The position numbers and the translations under genes are program-made. From Silene latifolia (taxonomy: Eukaryota > Streptophyta > Magnoliopsida > Caryophyllales > Caryophyllaceae): a stretch of DNA of 64,000 nucleotides. Of the stretch, positions 22,157-33,273 are shown in pieces. The notes beneath the pieces were generated by a model that was not told the origin of the DNA, ran no database searches, and was given only the letters and a program-made list of their open reading frames with translations. Position 1 is the stretch's first letter; each line of letters starts with the position of its first letter. The stretch spans positions 440,570,311-440,634,310 of the forward strand of contig NC_133538.1 of the NCBI RefSeq assembly GCF_048544455.1. Reading direction: 5' to 3'.

Positions 22157-22789
22157 GGGTCAATGTAGTCTTACTCGTTGGTTTGATGGTCGATCGTTCG
22201 TATGTCAATAAGTAAATAGAAAAATAAAGTGCGTAATGTAAATTAACACGTGAGATTTGGTGACGCGGAAAACCCGATATGGGAACAACCGCGGGAGGGA
22301 TGGTACCCTGCCAAGTATTGCACTATATAAATAGGAGGATGATTACAATTATAGCATGAAGCTAATCCCGCTGGCCCCTGATGTCAGGCCTGCAAGATCT
22401 TGACCGAACGTATATTATATGTCGTGATGTGGTCTTGAATATGGATGTATGAATACGGGGTGTTGAATGAATGCCTTCTTGATTTGCTCCTTTAGCTATT
22501 TATAAGGTAAGAACCCTAGATATATCCTACCTCGAATATGGAAAGTGAATATAATTTCCATAAGGACTCTTTCCAAATTCAGACGCCTTTCCCAATTCTC
22601 CCTAATTTCCTTAACTTCTCCCTAACTTCTCTTTCCTTAATCCGGGCGCCTTCTATGATGGGCTCCTGTTCTCCCTTGAGTCCGTTTCCTCTTTCTCTAA
22701 CCGCGAGCTTCCTTCCTCCTTATCACTCCTTCCATAGCTTTTATTTTCTTAAGTGGGCCTTCTTTGTTGTGCTAATTTTAGCCCAAACA
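22157..22789 (-). repeat. Extra, outer LTR of element B lacking its first 34 bp
   Basis: Begins GGGTCAATGTAGTC directly after the terminal AAACA of the inner LTR, so the first part (TGTTTAGG...TTAATTA) is missing. It ends AGCCCAAACA followed by the target duplication CCCTA (22790). Its details (GTCTTACTCGTTGG, no duplicated GGCTATTTAT) agree with the distal LTR at 11618 better than with the inner copy. Confidence 0.9.
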
Positions 22790-22794
22790 CCCTA

Positions 22795-23813
22795 TATCAT
22801 TAATACTAACATGTGTTCAGGATATGCCTATCACAAAGAAAAGATAAAAAACTTACTACCTGACGAAGAAGCCCCTGAAGCTTTGGCACCCCTAACAGCC
22901 TTATAGGTACTCAATTTAGCCTTCTTAAAATGAGGCATAGGCGCTTGCCCAAGGCAGGCATACCACGCCCTCTCCTTATCAGGCAGAGCCATAAAAGCAT
23001 CAATCTGGCCAACCGACCCCTCAACATCAGGATTATTAGCCCAATCAGCCACTACAAATACAATTCAAGTAAGTCTATCTTCAAAATTGAATATACAAAT
23101 TGTTCTAACCAGAATTGAATGCAGGGAAAAGAATTTACCTCCCTTAACAGCAAGATAGTTGAGGTAATCCAAGTCAGGGGCAACAGAATCTGCCCTGATG
23201 AACATATAGGTTGTAGCCCAACCCTTGTCATCGCCTGAATCAAAATTTGTAATCAGATGAGTCATTTTTGCACTGACTCGAAGATTGAACTGCCCAGTGG
23301 TATTGCTTTTCAAGTGGTAAACATTCTTGAAATCCTCAAGAGTAATTTCTAACTTATGTTTGGCACATAACTGTTCAACAGAGTGAACAATCTTCCAAAC
23401 CATAGGCATAAGTTGGAAAGGGGCAACTTTGACAGCCCTGAGAACTTTAACCATGAACGGAGAAAGTGGAAGCTGACAGCCTCCTTTAAACGCCCACTCA
23501 AAGATACAAAACCAGCCCTGACTGGACCATTCTCAGGGATCCAGACTTCAGCTTCAGAAGGGAGAAGACCCATACCTTTCAAATAATGCTCAAAAGAAGG
23601 CTTCAGTTGATTAGCCTCAAGGAAAGAAGTAGACAGAGACTTTACAGGGGCAAAAGTGACACCCTTGTACGACATGGACATAATTTATGGGGGAGTAGGA
23701 ATTTCCATAACTTCATCTTCAGGAATAATTTCTGGAACGTCAACCACCACATGAGCCTGTTCAGCCCTAGCAGCAGCCTTGGATGCAGTAGTCTTCCTCC
23801 TTCCTCCGGCCAT
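22795..23813 (-). pseudogene. Antisense gene of element A, 5' exons
   Basis: ATG at 23813: MAGGRRKTTASKAAARAEQA, then a TAA after EIPTPP (23682). The next stretch KGVTFAPVKSLSTSF to RLKEAVSFHF shifts frame near 23460 and continues MVKVLRAVKVAPFQLMPMVW, EITLEDFKNVYHLK and TTGQFNLRV. This is the same domain pattern as in element B's antisense gene. A donor GTAAAT (23138, minus) and acceptor TTGTAG (23053) bound a short intron; the next exon MADWANNPDVEGSVGQIDAF ends at donor GTAAGT (22856). Element B is inserted at the following splice acceptor. Confidence 0.7.
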
Positions 23814-23935
23814 TTTTTATGATTGAAATATGAAGATGGTTTTTTTCAGAGAAAGAGTTATTTCATAAGAGAATTAAAGAAGAGAAGGAAATTTTAGAGA
23901 ATGGGAATGTGAAAGAAAAACAAACGGTGCAAGGG

Positions 23936-23942
23936 TTTTATA
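23936..23942 (-). promoter_or_regulatory. Possible TATA box of the antisense gene in element A
   Basis: Minus strand TATAAAA, 123 bases upstream of the ATG at 23813, followed by a purine-rich leader. Position and spacing fit a promoter for antisense transcription lying just inside the 3' LTR. Confidence 0.5.
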
Positions 23943-24162
23943 GCCGTAAAAATAACGGATAACACAAGCGGACAAATCCAATCATGACTCTCCTAGGGTT
24001 TGATGAACCTACCTCATTTATGAAGACTAGTCGTTATAGAAGTTGAAGGGAACTCAAACTCTTTTCCGGTAAAATATTCTTATACATTTTTTGCATGGCC
24101 CGAATTTTTATCTCCTTATTCTTGGCCAGATCCACTAGGGTAAGAATATAAGGGACAATTGG

Positions 24163-24942
24163 TGGGCCTAGAATTACCCTGCCTGATCAGACAAGAGTCA
24201 GGCAATATCCAAAGCTAAGCCTGAACAAAAGACATTCTACACAAAGCATCTGAGCACCTGAGTAGGTACCAAGTAGGAGGGAAAGACAGGTCAGGCATTC
24301 GTTAAGCTATGCCAGAGGGGACATCTCACCAAGCCACATGGTAAAGCATAACACAAAGGCGTCAGACAACATCAAAAGATCTTCAAAGTAGTTCCTATTT
24401 GTACGGAAGACTTATTCAACAATGTTCACAACAACTATTGATGCGGTCAAGCTGGCAGGAAAACAGGGAACCACTTCTGAAGTCAACAAAACTACTCCCG
24501 GGTAAATAGGGCACGAGGCCTATTTACCAGGAAACCCTAAACCAACCTCAAAGGACCGTTGCAAAGCTACTATAAATAGCAAAGAACAAGAAAAGAAGAT
24601 ACACACTTACTTACTCACTTATTTACTCGTACTTTTACTCTCATACTTGTAATCAAAACTTTACTTAGCATTATTATTAAGCAACCACACCTAAATCCTT
24701 CACCTGACATATACATTCCCTGTCAGGATAAGTAAAATCATAGTGATAATCCCTCCTGGCTTGGTGCCCGTGGTTTTTTCCCTTATTTCCAGGGTTTTTC
24801 CACGTATAAATTCTTGTGTCTCACTTTCTTATTTATTCTTTATTCACTTTGTCGTACTAGTCGGGCTACTTATTTTGAGTTAGATCATCCTGCAAAACTT
24901 CCCTGGCAGGACATTGCCTCTTTGAGAATTTCTGCTAAAATA
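24163..24942 (+). repeat. 3' LTR of element A
   Basis: The 3' half (24567-24942) matches 3874-4251 closely, including the TATAAATA box (24571). The start is inferred from TGGGCCTA following AAGGGACAATTGG, the best purine-rich candidate, and could be off by tens of bases. It ends CTAAAATA, where the 5' copy has CTAAAACA. Confidence 0.7.
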
Positions 24943-25652
24943 ATTGCAATCGTACGTTTAATTATTATTTACTTCGTTTCATCATGTTTAGTTTAATTTC
25001 CATTATTATTGCTGAGTTTGTCATTACAGTTATGCGTAGCTAATTTCTTTATGCTGGGATTTAGGGGATCCATGGTTATGTGAAGGTATTTAATTTCTAT
25101 ATTAGATCTGGTTTAACTACTGTGTTTGAATTGTTAATCGTAGCAATTAATTTTATTTAATTAGTTGAATGCATGCGACTAGTTATTTAATCTGATAAAC
25201 TCCGACCTAGATCAAAATATTGGAGAGAGTGAGACCTACTACAAACAATAGAATACCCTAATAAGAGCGAGAGCATATTAGAAGCATTCTAGGGCGAATA
25301 GCGGACTGAGGGGACCTTTTCATTACCCTTTAGACCGTAATTATGCTGATCTTTGACCCTTACTTTTAACCGTTATTAGACCATGGTGAACCGACAATCC
25401 TAGGTATCTCCCCTTATATTTTTAGACTCGTTTACTACTTGTTATTTCTCTGCTTTTCATTACTTTAGTATAGTAAACAAACCAATCAAACCCCCTGATT
25501 TGTTACTTAGACAGACTTATAATTAGCAGATAGAACACATTTGTCTCCCTGTGGATTCGATCCCGACTGCCTCTACTGCATTAGTTTAGGCCGGTTGGTT
25601 TATTTTTGATAGGTGTGCGATTTAGCCTGTCACCATCTTGGCGTAGTTTACC
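24943..25652 (+). repeat. Element G: 3' part of an Athila-type LTR and degraded primer site
   Basis: From about 25050 the sequence follows the LTR of element C (compare 39420-40012): GATTTAGGG, AAACTCCGACCTAG, GAAGCATTCTAGGGCGAATAGCGG, GATTCGATCCCGACTGCC, GTTGGTTTATTTTTGATAGG. It ends GTCACCA near 25635, followed by TTGGCGTAGTTTACC, a decayed version of the Athila primer site. The first part of this LTR is presumably left of element A, outside the window. Confidence 0.7.
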
Positions 25653-27573
25653 AACTGATCTGGATATATTACAAAGCTTTCCAATCTACATAGGTTCCTA
25701 CATGCATCTCCATACCCAATAATGGACTTTCCCCAAAAAAACAATAATGATTTATCGATCAAGAACAGAGAAGCATCTGATCCTCAGCAAGCTAATACAA
25801 TTCAAAAGTTTTTGGACTGGAACATGAACCCAGTCTGCAACTAGTTGCAGACACCTCTTAGTAAAGTAGCATTCCTGAAATAAATGCAGGTGACTTTTAG
25901 GTTCCAAACCACACAGAAAACAATCTTCAGGCACATCCATTCCTCTCTACTTTAGTCTATCAAGTGTGAGTAGTCTTTGGTGTTGTATCAGCCACATATT
26001 AAACTTCCATCTAGACATATTATATCTATTCCATACCACCCTATACCATGGAACTTTAGTGCTTGATGTCTCAGCCAATTGTACCCATTAACAATAGTGT
26101 ACCCCTTATCTTTACCTCTCCATTTATCATTGATGTAGCCTGTTTTGAGTTTGTACTTCACCTCACAGATTTTTCTTTAAGCCCAAGAACTATAGGCAGT
26201 AGGTTCATAAGACAACCAAGGATGACCTTTTAAATAAACATTATCAACCCATTTGATCCACAAGTGATCTTGTTTTGATGCAAGCCACCAAACAAGTTTA
26301 CCTATGGCTGCTATGTTCCAAGCCTTGCTATCAATTATGCCCAGACCACCCTGCTCTTTACCTTGACATAGCATATTCCAAGCAACAAGAATACTTGTCT
26401 TCTCCTTCCCATAAGAAATTCCTGCATAAAGCTTGAATTCTGTCCATAACACCCAGAGGCAAAACAAAGATCTGAGACCAATAGTTATGAATAGTAGAGA
26501 GCACTGCTTTAACCAATACCAATCTCCTTGAATAGGAAATCTTCCTGGTATTACATCCTCTAATCCTACTAATCATCCTATCAATCAAGATATTGCAATC
26601 AATCTTTACTCCCAAATATTTAAAGGGCAGCTCCCGTTTCTTAAAAGTCGGTGCCATTGAGCACCTTCTGAACTGTTGCAGCAGCCATGCCATTATAGTA
26701 GAAGTCATATTTCTCAGAGTTGATGTGAAGACCAGAAGAATTAGAAAACCTTTTAAACATCTCCATAATAATGTAAATGGACTTTACCTCCCCTTTGCAA
26801 AATAAAAGGAGATCATCTGCAAACATAAGGTGATTCAGCTTAAAAAAATTGCAAAGGGGGTGATAATGAAACCCAGGTAAATCACCAGCTAACTTCAGTA
26901 ATCTACTCAAGTATTCCATATAGAGTGTAAACAGCAAGGGGGACATGGGATCCCCTTGCCTCAAACCCCTGCAGCCATTGAAAAAACCATGTACTTGCCT
27001 ATTTAGTCCAATAGAGAAAGAATTAGTACTCACACATTGCATAATCAACTTAATCAGCTTGGGAGGGAAATTAAGACCATTCAACATTTGTTCCACAAAA
27101 ACCCACTCAATAGAATCATAAGCTTTCCTTAGATCTACCTTCATTAGGAATCTAGGAGAAACACACTTCCTAGTATACAATCTGACTAAGTCTTGACTAA
27201 TCAAAATGTTACCAAGAATGCTCTTATCTTGAATAAAGGCACACTGGGCAGGATTAATAATCTTTGATAAACAGCCACTGATTCTATTGCATATAAGTTT
27301 AGATATCACCTTGTGAAATATTTTATAACAGGCGATTGGCCTGAATTGCTTCAGTGATTTGGGATAGTCCACCTTAGGAATTAGGACCATGCTGGTGCTA
27401 TTTATTTGTCTGAGTAATCTTTCATTCTAAAAATAATCTTTGACAGCATCACAAATGTCTTTATGAACAATGTCCTAGCTGGCTTTGAAAAAGCAGCTAG
27501 TATAGCCATCAGGACCCGGGCTCTTGTCATTTGGGATTGAGAAAATAACCTGCCTAATTTCGTCCTAAGTAGG
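25653..27573 (-). mobile_element. L1-type LINE relic, interrupted at its 5' side by element D
   Basis: Minus-strand non-LTR retrotransposon covering part of RT through the C-terminal zinc-binding region. The RT domain is cut at about 27573, exactly where the LTR of element D begins, so the LINE was probably split by D rather than 5' truncated. If so the flank GTAGG (27569-27573) is D's target duplication, and the endonuclease part lies right of the window. No poly-A tail is visible at the low-coordinate end. Confidence 0.75.
25752..27570 (-). pseudogene. LINE ORF2 fragment: reverse transcriptase and zf-RVT region
   Basis: Translation from 27570 reads IRQVIFSIPNDKSPGPDG with two stops, then the long stretch 27390-26641: MVLIPKVDYPKSLKQFRPIA, RFLMKVDLRKAYDSIEW, FFNGCRGLRQGDPMSPLLF and the catalytic FADDLLLFC (complement of about 26795-26821). 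A frameshift near 26680 leads to LPFKYLGVKI and YSRRLVLVKAVLSTIHNYW. Another leads to WNMLCQGKEQGGLGIIDSKA. At 25752-25940, CFLCGLEPKSHLHLFQEC is the zf-RVT-type C-x2-C-H-C box usual at the end of plant L1 ORF2. No endonuclease is in the window. Confidence 0.85.
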
Positions 27574-27603
27574 TGTAATACCTCAGATATATGAGCTGTT
27601 GGG

Positions 27604-27729
27604 TACTCTATCGAGTAGGGCTTACTTTGTCAAGTAAGTTAGTTTTGCATTCTGGAGTACGTTCTGCCTGATGGGTACTCGATCGAGTAAGGGCATCTCG
27701 ATCGAGTACCTTAGTTACTCGATCGAGTA
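27604..27729. repeat. ACTCGATCGAGT palindromes in the LTR of D
   Basis: Copies at 27605 (one mismatch), 27677, 27697 (first base changed) and 27717; the last three are spaced 20 bp. They lie 50-175 bp upstream of the TATA box, as promoter-proximal elements would. Confidence 0.85.
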
Positions 27730-27778
27730 TGTCGAGTTTTACGGTTTTCGGCCGGGTTTGATAGTAACGCGTGAAGAG

Positions 27779-27785
27779 TATATAA
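27779..27785 (+). promoter_or_regulatory. TATA box of element D LTR
   Basis: TATATAA in the LTR, downstream of the palindrome cluster and upstream of the pyrimidine-rich TTTCTTTTTACTATTAC, a reasonable plant core promoter. Confidence 0.6.
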
Positions 27786-28275
27786 GAGTTTTCGTCAATT
27801 TCTTTTTACTATTACATTTATTTCTCTAACCTTTTACAAACAACGACGTTCTTCTCTTCACTCATTGCTATCAAATCAAGGGCTAGGGTTGTCGGATTTT
27901 GGAGTTCTTTATACCTTTGTGATTGTTGTATTGTGGGTAAGATCTTTGTACTCTTTTTATGTCAATTGGTTAATGTTGTTTAAAACCCTAATTGGGTGAT
28001 TTGGGGGTTATTGGGATTGTTGATGTGATAGATTGTAATTATGTGATTAATTGATTATAGGAGGTGATTTAGTAGAAAAAGGTTTTTGATCTGCTGCATG
28101 TGGTTAATTATTGGTGATTTCATCTCAGGTAGGGTTTCCCTACTCATTTATTGTGTAAATATTAAAAGATAGTTATTTGATTGTTTGGCATGTTTATTGT
28201 ATCGGTAATTGGTATTGGCATTGGTTACATTGTTATTGTGGTTGGTTGTTGTTTGTCTGTGGTTCGCGAGGTGCG

Positions 28276-28500
28276 CCCTCGGCTGACTGTAGTCACTTGC
28301 AGGAGTGGCTTCACGCCCTTGATTTTCCCCTTGTGATTCCCATCATAAGGGGTGTGCACATTAATGGACATGGGTTATTCGCTCGATGGAGATGAGCGGG
28401 GCTTAGGTGGGAAAGGTTGCAGTCCCCCACTGGCGGTGTGGAATATCTGTTGCAATGGATATTCTGGCAGGGCTACACACTTTAGTGTGTAGTCAGATGT
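28276..28500 (+). other. Predicted structured RNA module in the LTR of D
   Basis: Downstream of the likely transcription start. Successive hairpins: AGTCACT/AGTGGCT (28291-28311), CCCCTTGTGAT/ATCATAAGGGG (28327-28352), CGCTC/GAGCG (28380-28398), GTGGGA/TCCCCC (28407-28429), GAATATC/GATATTC (28441-28464), CTACACAC/GTGTGTAG (28473-28492). The second stem is kept in element E with different sequence but compensating base pairs. Confidence 0.6.
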
Positions 28501-28935
28501 TTGGTGATGTGACGGAGTTGGAGGATTGTGATTGTGTAACTGTCTGTTGTAGTTTCTTATATTGTTTTTGGCAGTAACTGACCCCATTTAAATGTTTTGA
28601 AAACTGTGATGATCCATTCGAGGATGGTGAGAAGTTGTTTAGCAGGTATATCTTGGATATACACGGGATCTAGCTGGGATTGAGTCCCCACGTGTTAGAG
28701 TCGTAGTCTTCCGCTGTTTTGTCATAACACTTGTTACTTTAGTTGGATTTTGGTTTTGAGACTTTATATTTTACATTTCAGTTGGTTTTGATGTACGCAC
28801 ATTTAAACTTAATTACTTAAATACGTTTCTTGATGGTCACTTTTGATTCATATACCTCCGTTAACCGAGATGGTAGCATTCTCATGTGCTAGGTGGTCTT
28901 GGTAAGGCACCTTGGTGTATGGGGGTGTTACAAAG

Positions 28936-28947
28936 TGGTATCAGAGC
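28936..28947 (+). other. Primer-binding site of element D (initiator tRNA-Met)
   Basis: TGGTATCAGAGC, three bases after the LTR end GTTACA; the standard plant initiator tRNA-Met site used by chromoviruses of the Tekay/Del type. Confidence 0.9.
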
Positions 28948-29327
28948 GACGGTTTTGGAACCTGTAACTAATGAACCCAATGAATTAGTGAGACAAGTTA
29001 AAATGAACCAGGGTAGGAGTTGTTCGGAGCTAATGCAAAGGCTTGGGAGACGTCTTAAAGTCGCAAACTCGCCCTATAACTTTGAACCGGTCACTATGGG
29101 GTATCATGGGATCGCTACTTGTTTACTGTTATTTCATATGCATATGTTGGATGAAGGGTATGATGGATAATTTGGTGGAAAAGGTGAAGTAATGTGCATA
29201 AGAATATGATTTCATGATTTAAGCATGTTTATTGGATGGAAGTGAATTTATAATGTGGCTATACTAGTAATATGCGGTTAGGGGATGTGATATCGTATAT
29301 ATATGTTGTTGTTTTACATAAAGTATA
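28948..29327 (+). other. First part of the leader of element D
   Basis: Untranslated leader between the primer site and the copia insertion F. The first part (TTTTGGAACCTGTAAC...) matches the start of element E's interior. No gene seen. The last five bases GTATA are the target duplication of F. Confidence 0.75.
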
Positions 29328-30609
29328 TTTTAGAAATTATTAATCTCATTATACAGCATATTCATATATGTTACAATTAATTTAGTCATAAAATTAAATT
29401 TAGATCTTATGCATGCAAACATGAATAAGAATAGAGAAGAAATCGTTTTCCTTAATATAAAATTTCGGATCAAAGGGCACAAGTAAGATCTCCTTCTTAC
29501 TTGTTCTTGAGCTTTCCTTATATGGATGAACAAAGATTCAAGATTAGAATCCCTCCCAAAGATGAATACCCAAGATAACCCCTTAAAAGACTAATATTAT
29601 TTGAACTAGAACTATATTAATCTTACTAAAAATTGACCCAAAATATTGTTGGTACTCTTGTTTATTCGGTCAAGAGTAAGGAAGAATTTTTGGAGTTTTT
29701 GTCTCTTATCTTTCTATATGTTTTATGAGAGATATGTTGAATGAATAATACACTAGTTTGCATGTAGTGTAAGAGTGAAAAATTAAGCAAAAATATTTGC
29801 TCTTTTCTTATGAGAAAACCGGAAATGGGGAGGGGAGAAAGCCAATGCATGCTCTCCTTTTCTTCCCAAGAGAAAGTTATGTATGCAAGGCTATGTGTAG
29901 GTTTTATAATTATGTTTTTCACTTATAAATAATCAACACAATTTTTATCCTAATACTCCCTCCATTTCGGTACACACACATAAAATGGTCGAGTCCATTT
30001 TATTTGTGATTTTGTCAATATGTCACATGTGACACATTACATGACATCTTATATATAAAATGTATTTTTAACAATTAAAAATCAACATATTAATAAAATA
30101 TGTCACTTATAAAAATTAACATAGTAATTCACAATTACTTGTACAAAAAATGGTTTACCAATTTATAAATCACAACGTCTTGTATTTATAATAAATTATT
30201 CATTCCGTTTCAATTGTTTCCGTAAACAATAATTTCATCTAAGTAATAAAACAATTCGATTACTAAGACTGTATCTTATTATAATCAAATTACAATAAGA
30301 CACGTAAATATTACTTCCAAAATCATCCGTCAATTTTAAGCAATTTAATTAACTCGTATCGACATACGATCAATTAAATAATCAATTAAGAGTGTTACCC
30401 TTTAGGTATGACCTAAGGGGATCAATTGATCACCACCGTCGCACGACAGTAATGTCAAACTTTAGTCAGCCAATCATTATCGATATGTGTGGACCAGTTG
30501 ACTGTAAAATATTACTTCCCACATGTATTCTTAAAATGAGACTTAAACACGTGATCATCATGATCGACATTTGTGATCGCATTATTGTCGGAGGACACAT
30601 ATTCCAACA
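29328..30609 (-). repeat. 3' LTR of element F
   Basis: 1282 bp. On the minus strand it begins TGTTGGAATATGTG after the polypurine run AAGTGGGAGAT (30610-30620), and ends TTTCTAAAA where the other copy has TTTCTAACA. A 14-bp stretch near 29985 is missing from the other LTR. Confidence 0.9.
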
Positions 30610-31374
30610 ATCTCCCACTTGTCCTCGACAAGTGTGCATCACCAATTATCTTGTCATATTACTATCTCCCACTCAATCCAAGGTGTCTTTCAGGTCGTAC
30701 TTGCAAGTGATCATATCGAGAGTGGTTTCCTCGATCTGGAGAATAACTGATTGACCGGATTTATCTACCATAGATACCTTCCGAGCGTGGCCACGCATTT
30801 CCAGTTCATTACTCCTCGAGTGGCCCTGAGATATTGTTATAACCTTGACAAAGGGTGGACAATTCCTATCGCACTTATTCCCTTTGACTGCCATAGCCAT
30901 CATAATAAAAAATATGCCCATTTGACCCCATTTACGAAGGTCGTAGTAACATAAATCAATGTTAATCTGAAACTGTGCCACCTTAGGCGAACAGTCTTTA
31001 GTCAAAAGAATCGACTCATTAGAATACTATTGTAGCTCTCGCCACGACCAGGCTATATAAATTTGTCAGAACTCTATAAGCGGTCATAAGGCCCGACAAA
31101 GTGTTCCTAATAGTCTGCCTATGTGATCGACTAGTCATTCTCATATGACTCCATGGGACTTGAACTTGCCATCAATCACATCACACTCTAGTCACTTCGA
31201 GACGTCACCTCATACAAGTGACTATGGGCGAATACAATGTTAATCCGTGTTCACTTTAACGGGGTTCAATTGTCACTACAACCCGTTTGGATGTAACAAT
31301 GTATAAAGAAAAGATAAAAGACAAATGCGATTATGAACATAAACAAAAACAACACTTTTATTTCAATTCAAAAT
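30610..31374 (-). other. 3' untranslated region of element F
   Basis: Between the RNase H stop and the 3' LTR. No gene. It shares stretches with element J's 3' region (for example the ACAACCCGTTTGG region at 31280 and the reverse complement near 62415). Ends in the polypurine tract. Confidence 0.7.
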
Positions 31375-32142
31375 CTAACACAAACTTGGTACACGTTTAA
31401 GTCCCATGGACGCAACATGTCCATCATGCTTAGCCTGCAATAAAGGCTTGGTGATTGGATCAGCTATGTTATCATCCGTCCCAACCTTACAAATCGCAAT
31501 TTCCTTTCTTTCAATGAAATCTCTAATTACATGATATTTTCTAAGTACATGTCTAGATCTATTACTAGACTTCGGCTCTTTAGCTTGGAAGATCGTCCAA
31601 CTATTATCACTATAGAGAGTGATGGGATCATTGGCGACAGGTACTACTCTTAGACCTTCCGTGAATTGCCTGATCCACACAGCTTCCTTGGCAGCTTCTG
31701 ATGCTGCAATGTACTCAGCCTCCTTTGTTGAATCCACAATGACAGCTTCTTTGAAGCTTCTCCAGCTAACGGCACCACCATTGAGCATGAAAACGAAACC
31801 AGCTTGTGATTTCATGTCATCTCTATCCGTTTGGAAACTTGAGTCCGTGTAACCATTAACACGGAGCTCGGTGTCTCCTCCAAACACTAAGATATAATAC
31901 TTAGTTCTTCTCAAGTACTTAAGGATGTTCTTGACGGCTATCCAAAGGACTCTCACCGGATTTCCTTGATATCTACTCGTCATGCTCAAGGCATACGAGA
32001 CATCAGGACGTGTGCATATCATGGCGTACATGATTGATCCAACAGCGGAAGCATAAGGGATCAACTTCATGCGTTCAACATCATGGGGTTCGGAAGGCGA
32101 TTGAGACTTGCTCAATATCGTCCCAGTTACCATATGTACCAA
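31375..32142 (-). pseudogene. Copia RNase H of element F
   Basis: Uninterrupted 255 codons: PYASAVGSIMYAMICTRPDV (connection), GYTDSSFQTDRDDMKSQAG (first Asp), DSTKEAEYIAASEAAKEAVW (Glu), LYSDNSWTIFQAK (Asp), then HVLRKYHVIRDFIER and NIADPITKPLL. All residues expected for the copia RNase H are present. It is separated from RT by a stop and frame change at 32142-32151. Confidence 0.85.
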
Positions 32143-32150
32143 CCTCTTTT

Positions 32151-33273
32151 TTATTTATCCATGCTGAAACGTCGAAGAATCTTATCAACATAAGACTCTT
32201 GACTTAGTGCCAATATCCTCTTGGATCTATCTCTATAGATCCGAATACCTAATATGCGTTGTGCCTCTCCTAAATCCTTCATTTGGAAATGGTTACCTAA
32301 CCACTTCTTAACATAAGACAACATTGGAATGTCATTTCCAATCAGTAGTATGTCATCGACATACAAGATTAGGAACACAACATTGCTCTCACTAAATTTC
32401 ATGTATAAACATAGTTCATCAACACTTCGAGTGAAACCATTCTCTTTTATCACATGATCGAATCGATGATTCCAACTTCCAGATGCTTGCTTAAGACCAT
32501 AAATGGATCTCTTAAGCTTGCACACTTTGTTAGGATTTTTAGAATCAACAAAACCTTCGGGTTGTATCATGTACACTTCCTCTTCTAAATTCCCATTTAG
32601 AAAAGCGGTTTTGACATCCATTTGCCATATTTCATAATCACGAAATGCGGCAATCGCTAACAAATCCGTATGGATCTAAGTATGGCTACGGGGCGAAGGT
32701 TTCATCATAATGGAGACCTTGGACTTGGGTAAATCCTTTTGCCACTAGCCTAGCTTTGTAGACATCATCATGTCCTTCTATGCCATTCTTGACTTTGAAA
32801 ATCCATTTGCATTGAAGAGGTCTTGCCCCTTTAGGCAAATCCACCAAGTTCCAAACTTGGTTTTCATGCATAGAATCCATCTTGGACTTCATGGCTTCAA
32901 GCCATAAGGAGGAATTTGGACTAGAGATTGCGGCCTTGTAGGTGGCGGACTCGTCACTTTCTAAAAGCAACACATCGAGTGTTCCATATTCTTCGATAAG
33001 TCCCACATATCGATAGGGATGGCGAAAAACACGGCCCGTTCTTCTAAGTGGAGGAGAGACAACCGCGTTAGATGCCGAAGGAACATCTTCTTGCGTCTCT
33101 ACATCGGTTTGTGTTTCTTGAACTTCATCAAGTTCAAAATTTCTCCCACTCTGTCTCTTAGAAATAAATTGACTTTCTAAAAGACAGCCTCGCAAGACAT
33201 AAACACTTTGTTTTCTTGAGGTTTGTAGAATTAGTATCCTCGAGAGGTCAAGGGGTAACCTACAAAGATGCAT
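32151..33273 (-). pseudogene. Copia reverse transcriptase of element F, with upstream linker
   Basis: The linker (33273-33050) is followed by LWLEAMKSKMDSMHENQVWN and CKWIFKVKNGIEGHDDVYKA, the copia RT start. A one-base loss near 32684 shifts the frame after YDETFAP. The second part reads IWQMDVKTAFLNGNLEEEVY, SIYGLKQASGSWNHRFD and the catalytic YVDDILLIGND (complement of about 32325-32358). Active-site residues are intact, but the frameshift and the stop after SMDK prevent a full product. Confidence 0.9.

Larger units (their letters stand above)
11618..22789 (-). mobile_element. Element B: Tat-lineage Ty3/gypsy retrotransposon with extra tandem LTR
   Basis: Minus-strand element: 5' LTR (21466-22156) with primer site 21445-21462, gag, protease, RT, RNase H, archaeal RNase H, integrase (to 15523), repeat spacer, antisense gene on the plus strand, and 3' LTR (11618-12283). 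A third, slightly truncated LTR (22157-22789) follows the 5' LTR directly. The whole unit is flanked by the target duplication CCCTA (11613-11617 and 22790-22794). It interrupts the antisense gene of element A. Gag-protease and RT-RNase H are each colinear in one frame and broken mainly by nonsense codons rather than indels. Confidence 0.9.
3874..24942 (+). mobile_element. Element A: Tat-lineage Ty3/gypsy retrotransposon, split by element B
   Basis: Order on the plus strand: truncated 5' LTR (3874-4251), primer site, gag, protease, RT, RNase H, a second RNase H of the archaeal type, integrase (to 9665), repeat-bearing spacer, an antisense gene, and a 3' LTR (about 24163-24942). The dual RNase H and the downstream antisense gene are known marks of the Tat lineage. 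Element B (11618-22789) sits inside the antisense gene. Without B and its target duplication, about 9.9 kb remains, with further 5' LTR sequence lost or displaced by H. All coding parts carry stops or frameshifts. It probably inserted into an Athila LTR (element G), because Athila LTR sequence begins right after its 3' LTR. Confidence 0.85.
27574..28932 (+). repeat. 5' LTR of element D
   Basis: 1359 bp, TGTAATACC...GGGGGTGTTACA. Clearly related to the LTRs of element E (43138, 49564) at both ends and in the hairpin region. Contains four ACTCGATCGAGT-type palindromes (27604-27729), a TATATAA box at 27779, and a set of predicted RNA hairpins (28276-28500). Confidence 0.9.
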
